The notes under the pieces: model-generated
The model's input: the letters and a program-made list of their open reading frames with translations, nothing else
Databases searched by the model: none
What the model was told of the DNA's origin: nothing
Position numbers and translations under genes: made by a program
Part shown: positions 12,546 through 13,142 of the stretch, in pieces
How positions within the stretch are numbered: the stretch's first letter is position 1
How the letters are laid out: each line of letters begins with the position of its first letter
Origin: an uncultured Pedobacter sp.
Lineage (GTDB): Bacteria; Bacteroidota; Bacteroidia; Sphingobacteriales; Sphingobacteriaceae
Assembly: GCA_938008555.1 (NCBI GenBank)
Contig: CALLKE010000147.1
Coordinates: 1 to 13,142 of the forward strand
DNA: 13,142 bases
Direction: 5' to 3'

Positions 12546-13142
12546 ATGGCAAAACAAAATAAAAACGTATTAAAAGAATGGTTTAAAACGGGAAAAACGC
12601 CAACACAAGATCACTTTGAAGATTGGCTCGACTCCTTTGTCCACAAAGATGAAAAAGGAAATGATGAAGAATTATTTAAAAATCTTCAAAAAGATTTACA
12701 AAATAAACTAAGAAAAATTGAAGAGTATAGAGGCGAAAGATTTATTCAAAAAGGTCTATTTTTTGTTTTAAAAGGTGTTGTTGGATATGTGGCTGATATA
12801 GGAATACTACAAAAACAAAATAATAAAATAAATAATCATGAGATCGTTTTTATTTTAAACCCGATTTCAAAATCATTAGCAGTGAAATGGGATTCAGTTT
12901 CATTTAACGGAGTTAAAAACAAAATTATGTCTTATGAAAGTGGACATTATTATTTTAATGAAGAAAAAAAAGAAATGTTTTATTTTGAAGGACTCAATCA
13001 ATATGAAATGAATTCATATATCAATCAATTTCAACCTTATAAATTTTATGAAATAGTTTTAAATCAATTTGTATCAAATGCATATGCAAGTGATTGTGAT
13101 ACTTTAAAATATCATCCAGGGCCGTTTGTTAATTCAAAAAAC
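12546..13142 (+). CDS. Second tail fibre-type protein, 3' end outside the window
   Basis: The frame is open for 199 codons to the window edge. Residues 1-36 carry the common Bacteroidota tail-fibre attachment segment: VLKEWFKTGKTPTQ, HFEDWLDSFVHKDE. From about residue 40 a charged helix (LFKNLQKDLQNKLRKIEEYR) leads into an Asn/Lys/Tyr/Phe-rich part that I do not recognise (for example FFVLKGVVGYVADIGIL, SGHYYFNEEKKEMFYFEGLN). Base use drops sharply after the attachment segment: sample 60-base lines hold 20-23% G+C against about 43% in the preceding fibre. This suggests a swapped-in receptor-binding or cargo domain of foreign origin on a conserved anchor. The product could be a second fibre, or a tail-loaded effector using the same anchor. 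Confidence 0.6.
   Translation, partial: MAKQNKNVLKEWFKTGKTPTQDHFEDWLDSFVHKDEKGNDEELFKNLQKDLQNKLRKIEEYRGERFIQKGLFFVLKGVVGYVADIGILQKQNNKINNHEIVFILNPISKSLAVKWDSVSFNGVKNKIMSYESGHYYFNEEKKEMFYFEGLNQYEMNSYINQFQPYKFYEIVLNQFVSNAYASDCDTLKYHPGPFVNSKN

Noticed and set aside
1..13142. Antifeeding-prophage/MAC-type or T6SS-iv injection system
   Set aside because: There is no AAA+ ATPase, no multiple sheath paralogues of that type and no Afp-like gene order. The proteins match Mu/P2-like Bacteroidota phage tails instead, although the sheath split recalls T6SS.

Overview
The window is an all-plus-strand block of contractile phage-tail genes preceded by a lysis cassette. The protein families (DUF2586-type sheath, Bacteroidota-type tube, baseplate J and fibre proteins), the A-rich untranslated leaders with almost no Shine-Dalgarno sequences, and the AT-leaning composition point to a member of the Bacteroidota carrying a prophage or a phage-derived tail element. 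Nothing in the window fixes the genus.

Layout. Positions 1-473 are non-phage or decayed DNA. On the minus strand one reading frame looks like coding sequence from 411 down to 22 but is interrupted by stops, and a perfect 22-bp inverted repeat at 184-230 looks like a bidirectional terminator. The lysis genes follow: an M15 endopeptidase (474-965), a one-TM coiled-coil protein (952-1290), and a protein with a lipoprotein signal plus a C-terminal TM segment, the topology of a unimolecular spanin (1295-1810). Next is a small protein (1861-2280) whose N-terminus copies the N-terminal arm of the sheath. The sheath follows as two separate genes, an N half (2330-2926) and a C half (3002-3844), and then the tube (3850-4290). 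The tail chaperone G (4418-4738) carries a textbook -1 frameshift signal leading into a T extension that ends at 4941. The tape measure is at 5045-6814.

The baseplate genes are a DUF6046-like protein (6819-7505), the gpD-type hub (7595-8578), the spike (8770-9360), a gp25-like wedge (9366-9650), a LysM/gpX-like protein (9634-9930), baseplate J (10044-10883) and a gpI-like protein (10883-11389). A collar-domain fibre (11449-12333) follows, and then a second fibre-type gene (12546 to the window end) that turns strongly AT-rich after its attachment segment.

How it works together. Chaperones G and GT would load the tape measure. The tube would polymerise on the hub and spike to the tape-measure length, and the sheath (apparently a two-polypeptide sheath here) would assemble around it. 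Baseplate J, I and W would anchor the fibres. The lysis genes would release the particles.

No terminase, portal, capsid, integrase, transposase, tRNA or CRISPR is visible. The lysis cassette directly abuts the sheath genes and the left edge is not phage-like. The most interesting reading is therefore a headless, tailocin-like contractile particle of Bacteroidota with a split, T6SS-like two-component sheath. A complete phage with its head genes elsewhere is not excluded.
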